A stretch of 64,000 nt of DNA from a bacterium (GTDB taxonomy: Bacteria; Desulfobacterota; Binatia; HRBIN30; CADEER01). The DNA is taken from positions 584,902-648,901 of the forward strand of contig JAHBUY010000005.1 in NCBI GenBank assembly GCA_019637795.1, read 5' to 3'. This document shows, piece by piece, positions 54,079-62,717 of this stretch. Position 1 is the stretch's first letter. Each line of letters opens with the position of its first letter. Position numbers and translations under genes: made by a program. The notes beneath the pieces were generated by a model. It ran no database searches. It was not told the DNA's origin and saw only the letters and a program-made list of their open reading frames with translations.

Positions 54079-55215
54079 CTACAGCGACGCGTACACCGCC
54101 CGCACCAGTGCGCGGCTGCGCGGATCGCCGGCGAGGTCGAACTGCAACTGCGAGGTCACGTAGCCGAAGGCGAGGCCGGCCTCCGGGTCGGCGAACGCCG
54201 TCGAGCCGCCGGCGCCGGCGTGGCCGAAGCAGCGCCGGCCGCCGTCCGGCGCGATCGTCGGCTGCAGCATGAAGCCGAGGCCGAAGCAGCTCGACAGCAT
54301 CAGCACCAGGTCGGCGCCCTGCGACTGCACCTCGGTCGCGCGCGCCACCGTCTCCGGCCGCAGCAGGCGGCGGCCCTCCAGCTCGCCGATCAGCGCCGCG
54401 TAGAACCGCGCCAGCGCCCGCGCCGTGCCGACGCCGTTCGACGACGGCATCTCGGCGGCCAGGATCTCGGCGCGGTTCCACATCTCGTCGTAGCCGAAGA
54501 GCCCGCTCGGCCCGTTCATCACCCGCGCGGTGAGCGAATCGGCGCCGAGCATCTCGCTCAGCGACGGCAGGCCGGCGGCCGGGGGCCGCAGGCGCGCCCG
54601 CCGCGCCATCAGCGGCGCCGGCAGGCCGATCCAGAATTCGAGCCCGAGCGGTCCGCTGATCGCCTCGGCGATGAAGCGCCCGGGGCTGCGGCCGGTGACG
54701 CGGCGAATGACCTCGCCGAGGATCCAGCCGAAGGTGCGCGCGTGGTAGCCGTGCCCGCTCCCGGGCGGCCAATTGGGCGCCTGCGCCGCGATGGCGCGCA
54801 CCACCGGATCCCACGCCAGCACCTCGTCGAGCGTCAGCGCGCCGTCGACCGCCGCCAGCCCGGCGCGGTGCGCCAGCACCCAGCGCAGGGGAATGTCCCC
54901 CTTGCCGTTGGCCGCGAACGCCGGCCAGTAGCGCGCCACCGGCGCGTCGAGATCGAGCGCCCCGCGTTCGACCAGCAGGTGCACGGCGGCGGCGGTGAAT
55001 CCCTTGCTGACGGAGAAGACGATCACCGGCGTGTCCATCCGCCACGGCCGGCCGGTGGCGTGATCGGCGACCCCGGCCCACAGGTCGACGACGACGCGGC
55101 CGTCGCGGTAGACGCAGCAGGCGGCGCCGGACTCGCCGTGGCGCGCGAAGTTGTCGGCGAAGGCCTCGCGCACCGCCGCGAAGCCGGGCGCCGTGTAGCC
55201 CTGCGGGTCGCTCAT
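54079..55215 (-). CDS. Beta-lactamase-fold serine hydrolase (esterase EstB-like)
   Basis: 378 residues. The catalytic Ser-Lys is SVSK; the Tyr motif appears as YHARTFG rather than YxN, and HAGAGGS serves as the KTG-like third motif. This pattern is typical of class C beta-lactamase-related esterases such as EstB. No signal peptide is seen, so it is likely a cytoplasmic esterase. The start MSDPQGYTAP lies 13 bp upstream in direction from the permease stop, in the same orientation. It may be co-transcribed with the permease. Confidence 0.9.
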   Translation of the reverse strand: MSDPQGYTAPGFAAVREAFADNFARHGESGAACCVYRDGRVVVDLWAGVADHATGRPWRMDTPVIVFSVSKGFTAAAVHLLVERGALDLDAPVARYWPAFAANGKGDIPLRWVLAHRAGLAAVDGALTLDEVLAWDPVVRAIAAQAPNWPPGSGHGYHARTFGWILGEVIRRVTGRSPGRFIAEAISGPLGLEFWIGLPAPLMARRARLRPPAAGLPSLSEMLGADSLTARVMNGPSGLFGYDEMWNRAEILAAEMPSSNGVGTARALARFYAALIGELEGRRLLRPETVARATEVQSQGADLVLMLSSCFGLGFMLQPTIAPDGGRRCFGHAGAGGSTAFADPEAGLAFGYVTSQLQFDLAGDPRSRALVRAVYASL

Positions 55216-55228
55216 CCGGCGGCGTGGA

Positions 55229-56710
55229 TCAGCGCTCGACGGGGCGGCCGCCCGGCGAGGCGCCGCCGAGTTGCAGCTCCCGCGACAGCGCCAGCACGCT
55301 GCGCTTGCGCCCGTAGGCGGCGTAGATCACCAGCCCGATGGCGAGCCAGACGAAGAGGCGCAGCCAGTTGTGCCAGCCGAGGGCGAGCATCATCGCCAGG
55401 TTGACCGCGATACCGAGCGCCGGGATCACCGGCACCCAGGGGGTGCGGAACGGCCGCGGCAGCTCGGGATGGGTGCGGCGCATGATGATCACCGCGACGC
55501 AGACGACGATGAAGGCGAGCAGGGTGCCGATGTTCACCAGGTCGGCGAGCAGCTTGAGCGGAAAGAGCGCCGCCAGCACCGCCACCGCCAGGCCGAGCAC
55601 GAGGGTCGCCAGGTGCGGCGTCTGGAAGCGCGGGTGCACGGCGGCGAAGACCCGGCGCGAGATGAGACCGTCGCGCGCCATCGCCAGCAGCACCCGCGAG
55701 CCGCTCAGCATCAGCACCAGCAGCACGCTGGTGATGCCGACCAGCGCGCCGGTGGAGATGAACAGCACCGCGATCCCCATCCCCTGGCGGGCGAAGGCCT
55801 CGGCCACCGGGGCGTGGATGTCGATCTCCGGATAGGGAACCATGCCGGTGAGCACCGCGGCGACCAGGATGTAGAGCACGGTGCAGAAGGCGAGCGAGGC
55901 GAGGATACCGATCGGAATGTCGCGCTGCGGATCGATCGCCTCCTCGGCGTGGGTCGAGACGGCGTCGAAGCCGATGTAGGCGAAGAAGACGTACGCCGAG
56001 CCCTGCAGCACGCCGCCGAGGCCGAACGGCAGGTAGGGGTGCCAGTTCGCGGTGTCGACGTAGGTGGCGCCGACGGCGATCACGAACAGCACCACCGCCA
56101 CCTTGAGGATCACCATGGCGGCGTTGAAGCGGGCGCTCTCGCGGATGCCGATCACCAGCACGGCGGTGATCGCCAGCACCGCCAGCGCCGCCGGCAGGTT
56201 GCCGTAGGCGCCGGTGACCAGCCACCGCCCGGCGGCGGGATCGTAGTCGAACGGGTTGTTGATCCACGCCGGCGGGATGGCGATCCCGAACAGGTTGAGG
56301 AAGGTGTCGAGGTAGTGCGACCAGCCGTGCGCCACCGTGCTCGAGGCGACGGCGTACTCCAGCACCAGGTCCCAGCCGATGATCCAGGCGAACAGCTCGC
56401 CCAGCGTCGCGTAGGCGTAGGTGTAGGCGCTGCCGGCGACCGGCACCGTCGAGGCGAACTCCGCGTAGCAGAGCGCCGCCAGGGCGCAGCCGATGCCGGC
56501 GACGGTGAACGACAGCACCAGGCCCGGCCCGGCGTAGTCGCGCGCCGCCAGCCCGGTGAGCACGAAGATGCCGGCGCCGATGATGGCGCCGACGCCGAGC
56601 GCCGTCAGGCTCACCGGCCCGAGGCAGCGCCGCAGCCGGTGCTCGCCCGCCATCTCCGCCAGCAGCACCTCGACCGACTTGCGCGCCCACAACTGCGTCC
56701 GCCACGTCAT
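55229..56710 (-). CDS. APC-family amino acid permease (CAT/YfnA type)
   Basis: 493 residues with about 12-14 transmembrane segments. The start has GVGAIIGAGIFVLTG, the consensus of the first helix and substrate-binding GAGIF of APC transporters. FFAYIGFDAVSTHAEEAIDPQRDIP is the cationic amino acid transporter (CAT) signature. It probably imports basic or neutral amino acids or polyamines across the inner membrane. It is divergent from a class III aminotransferase (116 bp), suggesting use of its substrate. Confidence 0.92.
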   Translation of the reverse strand: MTWRTQLWARKSVEVLLAEMAGEHRLRRCLGPVSLTALGVGAIIGAGIFVLTGLAARDYAGPGLVLSFTVAGIGCALAALCYAEFASTVPVAGSAYTYAYATLGELFAWIIGWDLVLEYAVASSTVAHGWSHYLDTFLNLFGIAIPPAWINNPFDYDPAAGRWLVTGAYGNLPAALAVLAITAVLVIGIRESARFNAAMVILKVAVVLFVIAVGATYVDTANWHPYLPFGLGGVLQGSAYVFFAYIGFDAVSTHAEEAIDPQRDIPIGILASLAFCTVLYILVAAVLTGMVPYPEIDIHAPVAEAFARQGMGIAVLFISTGALVGITSVLLVLMLSGSRVLLAMARDGLISRRVFAAVHPRFQTPHLATLVLGLAVAVLAALFPLKLLADLVNIGTLLAFIVVCVAVIIMRRTHPELPRPFRTPWVPVIPALGIAVNLAMMLALGWHNWLRLFVWLAIGLVIYAAYGRKRSVLALSRELQLGGASPGGRPVER

Positions 56711-56826
56711 GTTTCGAGCCCTGTAGCGCAGCCGTGACACGCCGTGAAGGACGCCGATGCCCACCGCGTCCCGTCCTTGGCGCCGCGCCCGACTCGCGCT
56801 AAGCGCAGTGCCGGAGGACCCCACCC

Positions 56827-58215
56827 ATGCCCCGTTCCGCCGCCGAGATCGCCGAGCTGCTGCGGCTCGACCGCGCGCACGTCATCCACCCGATCACCGA
56901 ATTCAAGAAGCACGAGGCCGACGGCGCGCAGCTCGTCGTCGGCGGCCAGGGCATCGAGCTCGAGCTCGCCGACGGGCGGCGGGTGATCGACGGCTTCTCC
57001 GGCCTGTTCAACATCAACGTCGGCCACGGTCGCGGCGAGATCGCCGACGCGGTGCAGGCGCAGATGCGCCAGCTCGCGTACTACCCGAGCTTCTGGGACT
57101 TCGGGAACGAGCCGGCGACCCGCCTCGCCGAGCGCCTGGTCGGCCTGCTGCCCGCCGACCGCCAGCTCACCCACGTGCTGTTCAACAGCGGCGGCAGCGA
57201 GGCCAACGAAGCCAACTTCAAGTTCGCCCGCCTCTACCACGCGGTGCGCGGCCGGCCCGAGAAGCGCAAGATCCTCTCCCGCCGCTGGGCCTTCCACGGC
57301 GCCACCCGCGCCGCCGGCAGCGCCACCGGCATCCTCGCCTACCACGCGCTGATCGAGCAGGACGCCGCGCACGCCTACTTCGCTCCGCCCTACTGCTACC
57401 GCTGCGAGTTCGGCCGCACCCGCCCGGACTGCGGCGTGCCGTGCGCGCACGATCTCGAGGCGACCATCCAACGCGAGGGCGCCGACACCATCGCGGCGCT
57501 GATCATCGAGCCGGTGATGGGCACCGGCGGCGTCCTGGTCCCCCCGCCCGACTACTTCGCGCCGATCCAGGAGATCTGCCGCCGGCACGACGTCCTGCTC
57601 ATCCTCGACGAGGTGGTCACCGGCTTCGGCCGCATGGGGGAGTGGTTCGGCATGCAGCTCTGGGACATCCACCCCGACATGGTGTCCTTCGCCAAGGGCC
57701 TCTCGTCCGGCTATCTGCCGCTGTCGGCGTCGGTGATCACCGACCGCGTCTACCGCACCATCCGCGACGAGATGCCGGACGGCCTGCCGATGATGTTCGG
57801 CCTCACCTACAACAACCATCCGACGTGCTGCGCCGCCGCCCTCGCCAACCTCGACATCATCGAGGGCGAGGAGCTGGTCGAGAACGCGCGCGTCGTCGGC
57901 GCCTACCTGCTCGACCGGTTGCGCGACGCCTTCGGCCGCTCGCCGATCGTCGGCGAGATCCGCGGCCAGGGCCTGCTGGCGGCGATCGAGGTGGTGCGCG
58001 ACCAGGCGACCAAGGAGCCGTTCCCCAACTTCGAGGATCCGCACGACATCGTGCACGACGCCTACCAGCGCGGCCTCATCGCCCGCGCCATGTTCCAGTG
58101 CGTCGCCCTGTCGCCGCCGTTGATCAGCACCCGCGCCGACGTCGACCGCATGGTCGGCATCCTGCAATCGGTGTGGCCGGCCGCCGAACGGCGGGTCCTG
58201 GAGGCGGCGGCCTGA
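56827..58215 (+). CDS. Class III PLP-dependent aminotransferase
   Basis: 462 residues. PLP-binding Lys is in SFAKGLSSGYLPL, and LLILDEVVTGFGRMG holds the Asp that binds the pyridine ring. FNSGGSEANEANFKFAR is the substrate/PLP phosphate motif. It resembles omega-amino acid, putrescine or beta-alanine:pyruvate aminotransferases and needs a 2-oxoacid acceptor. GGAGGA precedes the ATG. The divergent CAT-type permease may import its amine substrate. Individual specificity cannot be read. Confidence 0.92.
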   Translation: MPRSAAEIAELLRLDRAHVIHPITEFKKHEADGAQLVVGGQGIELELADGRRVIDGFSGLFNINVGHGRGEIADAVQAQMRQLAYYPSFWDFGNEPATRLAERLVGLLPADRQLTHVLFNSGGSEANEANFKFARLYHAVRGRPEKRKILSRRWAFHGATRAAGSATGILAYHALIEQDAAHAYFAPPYCYRCEFGRTRPDCGVPCAHDLEATIQREGADTIAALIIEPVMGTGGVLVPPPDYFAPIQEICRRHDVLLILDEVVTGFGRMGEWFGMQLWDIHPDMVSFAKGLSSGYLPLSASVITDRVYRTIRDEMPDGLPMMFGLTYNNHPTCCAAALANLDIIEGEELVENARVVGAYLLDRLRDAFGRSPIVGEIRGQGLLAAIEVVRDQATKEPFPNFEDPHDIVHDAYQRGLIARAMFQCVALSPPLISTRADVDRMVGILQSVWPAAERRVLEAAA

Positions 58216-58220
58216 CCACC

Positions 58221-58240
58221 GCGGGCGGCGTCACGCCCGC
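58221..58240. terminator. Convergent hairpin between aminotransferase and PIN toxin
   Basis: Perfect 7-bp stem GCGGGCG / CGCCCGC with a 6-nt loop spans the toxin's stop codon. Confidence 0.4.
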
Positions 58241-58668
58241 AGGGGATCGATCACCTCGAGGAACGGAAAGCGGTGGAAATCGGTATCGCGCGTGTAGATG
58301 GTCCGGATCCCGTGCTCGCGCATCAGCACCGCCGTGTGCGCGTCGTGCAGCAGGTTGCCGCTGAGCAGCGGCACGTCGGCCATGGTCTGCAGCACGAGCG
58401 CCGCATGACGCGAGGTCTCGCTCAGGATGTGCAGCGACGGCGACGCCAGCAGCGCCTCGACGAAGCGCCACCCCTCGGCCGCCGTCCACGGCCGCGCGAA
58501 GACGCGCCGATGCGTGACCACCCGCAGGAACTCGTAGAGGATCCCCCACGTCAGGCACCACGGCGTCGGCGCCGCGCGCCAGCCGTCGAGCAGCGCGCGA
58601 CAGCGCGCGTGCTCGGGCATGCCCCGGTTGGCGGCGTAGACGAGGACGTTGGTGTCGGCGAGCAACAC
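58231..58668 (-). CDS. VapC-type PIN-domain toxin (third module)
   Basis: 145 residues: MLLADTNVLVYA, WGILYEFLRVV, NLLHDAHTAVLM and TRDTDFHRF supply the PIN acidic residues. GTG is the likely start, 3 bp after the antitoxin TGA; the ribosome site lies within the antitoxin end. The conserved tail FLEVIDPL is common in VapC proteins. Confidence 0.9.
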   Translation of the reverse strand: MLLADTNVLVYAANRGMPEHARCRALLDGWRAAPTPWCLTWGILYEFLRVVTHRRVFARPWTAAEGWRFVEALLASPSLHILSETSRHAALVLQTMADVPLLSGNLLHDAHTAVLMREHGIRTIYTRDTDFHRFPFLEVIDPLRA

Positions 58669-58671
58669 CCG

Positions 58672-58899
58672 TCAGCGCCCCTCCAGGGCCTGATACAGGG
58701 CGTCGCGATCGGCGACGTCGACCAGCGGAGCGCCGAGATCGGCGCTCGGCAGCGCCGGCAACTCGCGCGGCGCGGCCTTGACCGCCAGGTACTGCCGCAG
58801 CGCCGCCTCCACCAACGCCGACACCGTCTGTCGCCGCGCCGCCGCCTCCTGCTTCAACTTCCGCATCACCCGATCGTCGATGATCAGCGTCGTCTTCAT
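58672..58899 (-). CDS. Ribbon-helix-helix antitoxin of the third VapBC module
   Basis: 75 residues starting MKTTLIIDDRVMRKLKQEA, a typical ribbon-helix-helix segment, with LVEAALRQYLA completing the DNA-binding fold. The C-terminal part (VDVADRDALYQALEG) would engage the toxin. The imperfect palindrome GTATGG-TTTT-CCGTAC (58900-58915) sits directly at the start and is a candidate autoregulatory operator. Confidence 0.9.
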   Translation of the reverse strand: MKTTLIIDDRVMRKLKQEAAARRQTVSALVEAALRQYLAVKAAPRELPALPSADLGAPLVDVADRDALYQALEGR

Positions 58900-58915
58900 G
58901 TATGGTTTTCCGTAC
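58900..58915 (-). promoter_or_regulatory. Candidate operator of the third VapBC module
   Basis: Palindrome GTAtGG-TTTT-CCgTAC (one mismatch pair) immediately upstream of the antitoxin ATG. Position and symmetry suit the autorepressing RHH antitoxin. Confidence 0.45.
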
Positions 58916-59015
58916 CACCGGTGCGGGGAGCCGTCAAAATCGCGGCCGCGCCACGGCCCGCGGCGACCCGCCTCGCGGCCGGGCGCGAAATCTCGTCTTC
59001 GATGCGCGACGCCGG

Positions 59016-59044
59016 TTGTACTTTCCTCCCGACTCGCGTACACA
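59016..59044 (+). promoter_or_regulatory. Candidate sigma-70-type promoter of the cold-shock gene
   Basis: TTGTAC (59016-59021) and TACACA (59039-59044) are 17 bp apart, about 135 bp upstream of the cold-shock start. This would leave a long 5' leader, as in many csp genes. Matches to consensus are partial. Confidence 0.4.
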
Positions 59045-59178
59045 GGATGCCAGTCCCAACGGGAAAGACGGCAGTTCGGGAAACCCCGGGAGTCTCCTGA
59101 CCCCCGAAGCCACCACCGTGTTCCAGATCCAGCAGCTTCCCCAGTAGTGACGAATTCGCAAGAAAGGAGGGAAGCACA

Positions 59179-59379
59179 ATGGCTCAGGGAACTGTGAAGT
59201 GGTTCAACGCTGCCAAGGGCTTCGGCTTCATCAGCCGCGATGATGGCGACGACGTGTTCGTCCATCACACCGCGATCGTTGGTGATGGCTACCGCAGCCT
59301 GGACGAAGGCCAGAAGGTCTCGTTCGACGTGACCCAAGGCAAGAAGGGTCCGCAGGCAGCCAACGTCGTCAAGCTGTGA
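59179..59379 (+). CDS. Cold-shock protein of the CspA family
   Basis: 66 residues, full-length. The RNP1-like GFGFIS and RNP2-like DVFVHHTAI aromatic patches of the single-stranded nucleic-acid-binding OB fold are intact. It acts as an RNA chaperone. AAGGAGGG precedes the ATG. A candidate promoter lies about 135 bp upstream with a leader between, and a perfect 11-bp hairpin follows the stop. Confidence 0.97.
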   Translation: MAQGTVKWFNAAKGFGFISRDDGDDVFVHHTAIVGDGYRSLDEGQKVSFDVTQGKKGPQAANVVKL

Positions 59380-59385
59380 CGATTG

Positions 59386-59417
59386 CGCCGCGGAGGTCCT
59401 TCCGGGCCTCCGCGGCG
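59386..59417 (+). terminator. Terminator-like hairpin after the cold-shock gene
   Basis: Perfect 11-bp stem CGCCGCGGAGG / CCTCCGCGGCG with a 10-nt loop; only TTG follows, so the T-tract is weak. Confidence 0.6.
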
Positions 59418-59503
59418 TTGCCTCGCAACGCACACATCGCATCGCATGGTTCGTCGGGCCCCGCGCCCGGCGATGCCGCTGGCACAAGGGGAGGGCAGGC
59501 GAC

Positions 59504-59824
59504 ATGCGGCACCAGCAGATGGCACTCGACGCGCTGCTGAGCGACTTCTTCGGCGACAGCAAGCGCGGCGCCGCCGCCTCGAGCGAGAAGCGGCTGATGC
59601 TGGCCGTCCTGCGCAACGCCCTCGAGTGCTACCAGAAGCACCTCCACGCCACCGATCGCACCGGCCGCGAGCTCTTCGCCGAAGCCGCGGCGTGGATCGA
59701 ATCGACCAACGGCCACGGGCTGTTCTCCTTCGAGAACATCAGCGAAGCGCTCGAGCTCGAGCCGCAGTACGTGCGCCGGCAACTGGCGCGCTGGAAGCAG
59801 AGCCAGCTCGACCCCCGCCGCTGA
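59504..59824 (+). CDS. Conserved small protein of unknown function
   Basis: 106 residues, helical and charged, with FAEAAAWIESTNGHGLFSFENISEALELEPQYVRRQL. The second half (FSFENISEALELEPQYVRR) has a helix-turn-helix-like rhythm and resembles a small protein seen repeatedly in delta-proteobacterial genomes (recalled, not searched). DNA binding is possible, not shown. It follows the cold-shock gene 124 bp later, beyond its terminator-like hairpin. Confidence 0.75.
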   Translation: MRHQQMALDALLSDFFGDSKRGAAASSEKRLMLAVLRNALECYQKHLHATDRTGRELFAEAAAWIESTNGHGLFSFENISEALELEPQYVRRQLARWKQSQLDPRR

Positions 59825-59896
59825 GCCGCCCTGCCGCCATGCGGGCGCGGCGCGGCCGGCGATGACGGGTCCCGCAACCCGAGCGATCGACGGCGA

Positions 59897-61030
59897 TCAG
59901 CGCGGCGCCGCGAAGCGGCCCGGCGCCAGCAGGCCGGCGTCGAAGCGTTGGGTGCGGCCGTCGAGCAGCAGATCGGCGGCGATGGCGCCGACCGCGCCGC
60001 TGGTCTCGATGCCGCAGCCGCCCTGCCCGGCCAGCCAGAAGAAGCCGGGCAGCAGCGGATCCTCGCCGACCACCAGCACGCGGTCGGGCGAGAACGTGCG
60101 CAGCCCGGCCCAGGCGCGCCGGATGTGACGCGGCGCCAGGCGCGGCGCGACGCAGGCGACGCGCTCGGCGGCGGTGGCGATCGCCAGCTCGTCCGGCGTC
60201 GCGTCGCACGGCGCCAGCGGCTCCTCGTCCATCGGGCTGGCGAACAACCCGCCCGACTCGGGCGCGAAGTACACGTGCTGCGAGGCGTGCTCGACCAGCG
60301 GCCAGTCGCGCACGGCGAGGCCGTCGGGCGCCGCGAAGGTGATGATCGTGCGCCGGCAGGGCGTCAGCGGGATCGGCGACGCGCCGGCCTGCGCCGCGAC
60401 GACCCCGGCCCAGGCGCCCGCGGCGTCCACCACCCAGCGCGCCTCGACCTCGCCGGCGCTGGTCGACACCCCGGCCACCCGCCCGCCGGCGCTGCGCACG
60501 CCGCGCACGGTGACGCCGCAGACCCGCTCGGCGCCGCGCTGCGCCGCGCCGCGCAGGTAGGCCCACAGCAGCTCGTGCACCTCGATGTGGCCGTCGTCTG
60601 GCAGGAAGACGCCGCCGGCGACGCGCGCCGGGTCGAGCGCCGGAACCCGCGCCAGCACCTCGGCGGCGCTCTGCGGCTCGACCCGCGTGCCGCCCGCCAC
60701 GACCGCCGGCACCTGGGCGCGCACCGCGCTCCACACCGGCTCCTCGCAGACGACGAGGATGCCGGTCGGGCGCAGCAGCGGCGCGGACGCGAAGTCCGCC
60801 GGCGGCTGGCGCAGGAAGGCCGCGCCCTGCGTCTTCAGCGCCTGCAGCGCCGGGATCGGATCCCACTCCACCGCCACCGCGGCGCTGCGCCCGGTCGAGT
60901 GGTGGCCGGGCTGCGCCTCGCGTTCGAGCAGCAGCACGTCGCGCAGGCCGCGGGCGGTGAGGAAGTATGCGAGGGAGGCGCCGGCGATGCCGCCGCCGAC
61001 GATCACCACTTCGTAGGCGCGCTTCTCCAT
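59897..61030 (-). CDS. FAD-dependent amino-acid/amine oxidase (DAO family)
   Basis: 377 residues. The FAD-binding Rossmann motif is VVIVGGGIAGASLAY (9-23) with the Glu in LLLEREAQPGHHSTGRSAA. LRTFSPDRVLVVGEDP and GFFWLAGQGGCGIETSGAVG are typical of the sarcosine/glycine oxidase-like DAO family. It oxidises an amine or secondary amino acid to an imine/aldehyde and reduces FAD. It begins 5 bp after the small membrane protein gene, so it is in one operon with the isomerase-like gene and the dioxygenase. Confidence 0.9.
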   Translation of the reverse strand: MEKRAYEVVIVGGGIAGASLAYFLTARGLRDVLLLEREAQPGHHSTGRSAAVAVEWDPIPALQALKTQGAAFLRQPPADFASAPLLRPTGILVVCEEPVWSAVRAQVPAVVAGGTRVEPQSAAEVLARVPALDPARVAGGVFLPDDGHIEVHELLWAYLRGAAQRGAERVCGVTVRGVRSAGGRVAGVSTSAGEVEARWVVDAAGAWAGVVAAQAGASPIPLTPCRRTIITFAAPDGLAVRDWPLVEHASQHVYFAPESGGLFASPMDEEPLAPCDATPDELAIATAAERVACVAPRLAPRHIRRAWAGLRTFSPDRVLVVGEDPLLPGFFWLAGQGGCGIETSGAVGAIAADLLLDGRTQRFDAGLLAPGRFAAPR

Positions 61031-61035
61031 CGCGC

Positions 61036-61482
61036 TCACGCGGCGGGCGCGCCGCGCACCCGCCGCCAGGCCGCCGACGCCGCCACCGGCACCGCGACCA
61101 GCACCCCCCACATGCCGAACATGAAGGCGACGAACACCAGCCAGTTCGCCGCCGGTCCCTGCGGCGCCAGGCCGCGCTGCCCGGTGAGCGCGCCGAGGGT
61201 GGCGCCGAGCACGTTGCCCCAAGCCGCCAGCACGGCGCCCCAGGTCACCAGCCGCTCGCCGGCCCGCCCGAGCGGCAACGACGGCGCGCAGCCCGCCAGC
61301 GCCAGCAGCATGAGGCCGTTGAGCACCCCCTCGGCGTGCGCGAGTTTCCAGGCGCGCGCCGCCGCCTCGCCCCACTCGCCGACCAGCGCGGCGCCGTACG
61401 GCGCGCCGGCGAGCAGCCCCGCGAGCAGCACCAGGAGGCCGTTGAAGGTGAGCATCGCCGCCGCCCGTGGACGCATCGCCAT
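61036..61482 (-). CDS. Small four-helix membrane protein, hydroxylaminobenzene-mutase/styrene-oxide-isomerase-like
   Basis: 148 residues with four hydrophobic segments. The conserved stretch AHAEGVLNGLMLLALAG followed by WGAVLAAWGNVLGATLGALTG resembles the AHxEGxxNG pattern of hydroxylaminobenzene mutase and styrene-oxide isomerase membrane enzymes. These rearrange an aromatic hydroxylamine or epoxide. Similarity is judged by eye and is the only functional hint; catalytic residues were not assigned. Encoded between the dioxygenase (10 bp upstream) and the FAD oxidase, so likely the same pathway. Confidence 0.55.
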   Translation of the reverse strand: MAMRPRAAAMLTFNGLLVLLAGLLAGAPYGAALVGEWGEAAARAWKLAHAEGVLNGLMLLALAGCAPSLPLGRAGERLVTWGAVLAAWGNVLGATLGALTGQRGLAPQGPAANWLVFVAFMFGMWGVLVAVPVAASAAWRRVRGAPAA

Positions 61483-61492
61483 CTCCCCGCCG

Positions 61493-62641
61493 TCAGCCGC
61501 CGACCCGCGCCAGGATCGTGTCGTTGTAGCTCTTGCCCGCCGGGATGTGGGCGAAGGCGCGTTCCGGCAGACAGCTCAGGTAGAGCGCGCGCCGGCCGGG
61601 ACCGCGCCCGCGCGGCGGCGGCGCCGCGTGCATGACGTCGCCGACGTGCACCGTGCAGTCGCCGGGCTCGGTGTCGACCGCGACGGTCAGCGCCCGCTCC
61701 AGATCGGCGCGATGGCACGACGCGCGGTGCGTCCCGGGCGCGAAGTGGAGCTGTCCGCTGGCCGCGGTGGCGGCGTCGAGCTGGATGCCGATGTTGATCG
61801 CCGGACAGGTCAGCGGATGGCCGCCGAGGCCGCAGTCGCGATGCCACGGCAGATCCGACAGGCCCTCCACCACGTCCGGCTGCTTGCACACCACCGAATG
61901 ACCGTCGCTGCGGTCGCCGGCGACGCGCAGCGGTTCGTCGCTCAGCGCCAGCAGGCGGCGGATGCGCGGGTCGTCGCCGAGGGCGGCGATCGCCGGCTCG
62001 GCGAGCCCGAGGTAGATCAGGCGGCAGAGCACCGGCGTCCCGTCGCCGCGCGTCGCCCACCACGACCGTCCGTCGCCGGGCCGCGCCGCCGCCTGCCGGC
62101 GCTCGACGATCGCGGTCAGGCGCGCGATCTCCGCCGGCGTGAAGACGCCCTTGACCAGGGCGAACCCGGCCTCGCGCAGGAAGTGGCGCAGCGGCGCCGG
62201 CGGTCCGTCGGCGGGAAACGCGCGGTGGACGTCGAGCGGACCGCCGGCGGGGTCGCGCAGAGCGAGCGCCGCCGGATCGAAGATCGGCCGGCCGCTGGCG
62301 AGGGCGCGCAGCGCCGGCTCCCAGCGCTCGAGGTCGGCGTAGCCGCCGGCGGCGAAACGCACCCGGCCGCCGTAGAGCAGGCCGGCGGCGGTGGCGGTCT
62401 CGTCGACGAAGTCGCGCCACGCCGCCGCGTCGAGCTCGGCGACGACCGGCGCCTCGCCGCTGGCGTCGACGCGCAGCGTCTCGCCATCCGGCGTGAAGCG
62501 GCGGGCGCGCCCATCGGCGAGCCGCCAGGCGAAGGGCGGCGCGTCGCGCACGTCGCGCGTCGCCTGACGGCCGACCGGCGTCGCCAGGCGCTCGGGCAGC
62601 ATCCGGTGCCAGGCGTCGAAGTCGAGCGGCGGGAACGTCAT
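61493..62641 (-). CDS. Phytanoyl-CoA dioxygenase (PhyH)-like Fe(II)/2-oxoglutarate oxygenase
   Basis: 382 residues. The facial triad appears as HxD in LPWHRDCGLG and the distal His in VGDVMHAA, with an Arg-rich 2-oxoglutarate site (RRALYLSC) downstream. PhyH enzymes hydroxylate fatty acids, amino acids or other small molecules. A long N-terminal region of about 130 residues is not recognised. It lies 76 bp after the aldehyde dehydrogenase and 10 bp before the small membrane protein. Confidence 0.85.
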   Translation of the reverse strand: MTFPPLDFDAWHRMLPERLATPVGRQATRDVRDAPPFAWRLADGRARRFTPDGETLRVDASGEAPVVAELDAAAWRDFVDETATAAGLLYGGRVRFAAGGYADLERWEPALRALASGRPIFDPAALALRDPAGGPLDVHRAFPADGPPAPLRHFLREAGFALVKGVFTPAEIARLTAIVERRQAAARPGDGRSWWATRGDGTPVLCRLIYLGLAEPAIAALGDDPRIRRLLALSDEPLRVAGDRSDGHSVVCKQPDVVEGLSDLPWHRDCGLGGHPLTCPAINIGIQLDAATAASGQLHFAPGTHRASCHRADLERALTVAVDTEPGDCTVHVGDVMHAAPPPRGRGPGRRALYLSCLPERAFAHIPAGKSYNDTILARVGG

Positions 62642-62717
62642 CGGCGAGCCTGCTGTAGCGAAAGCGTGGTCGCTTGCGAAGCCGCGCCGCCGGCGCGCCG
62701 CGGAGCCCCGTGAGCGC

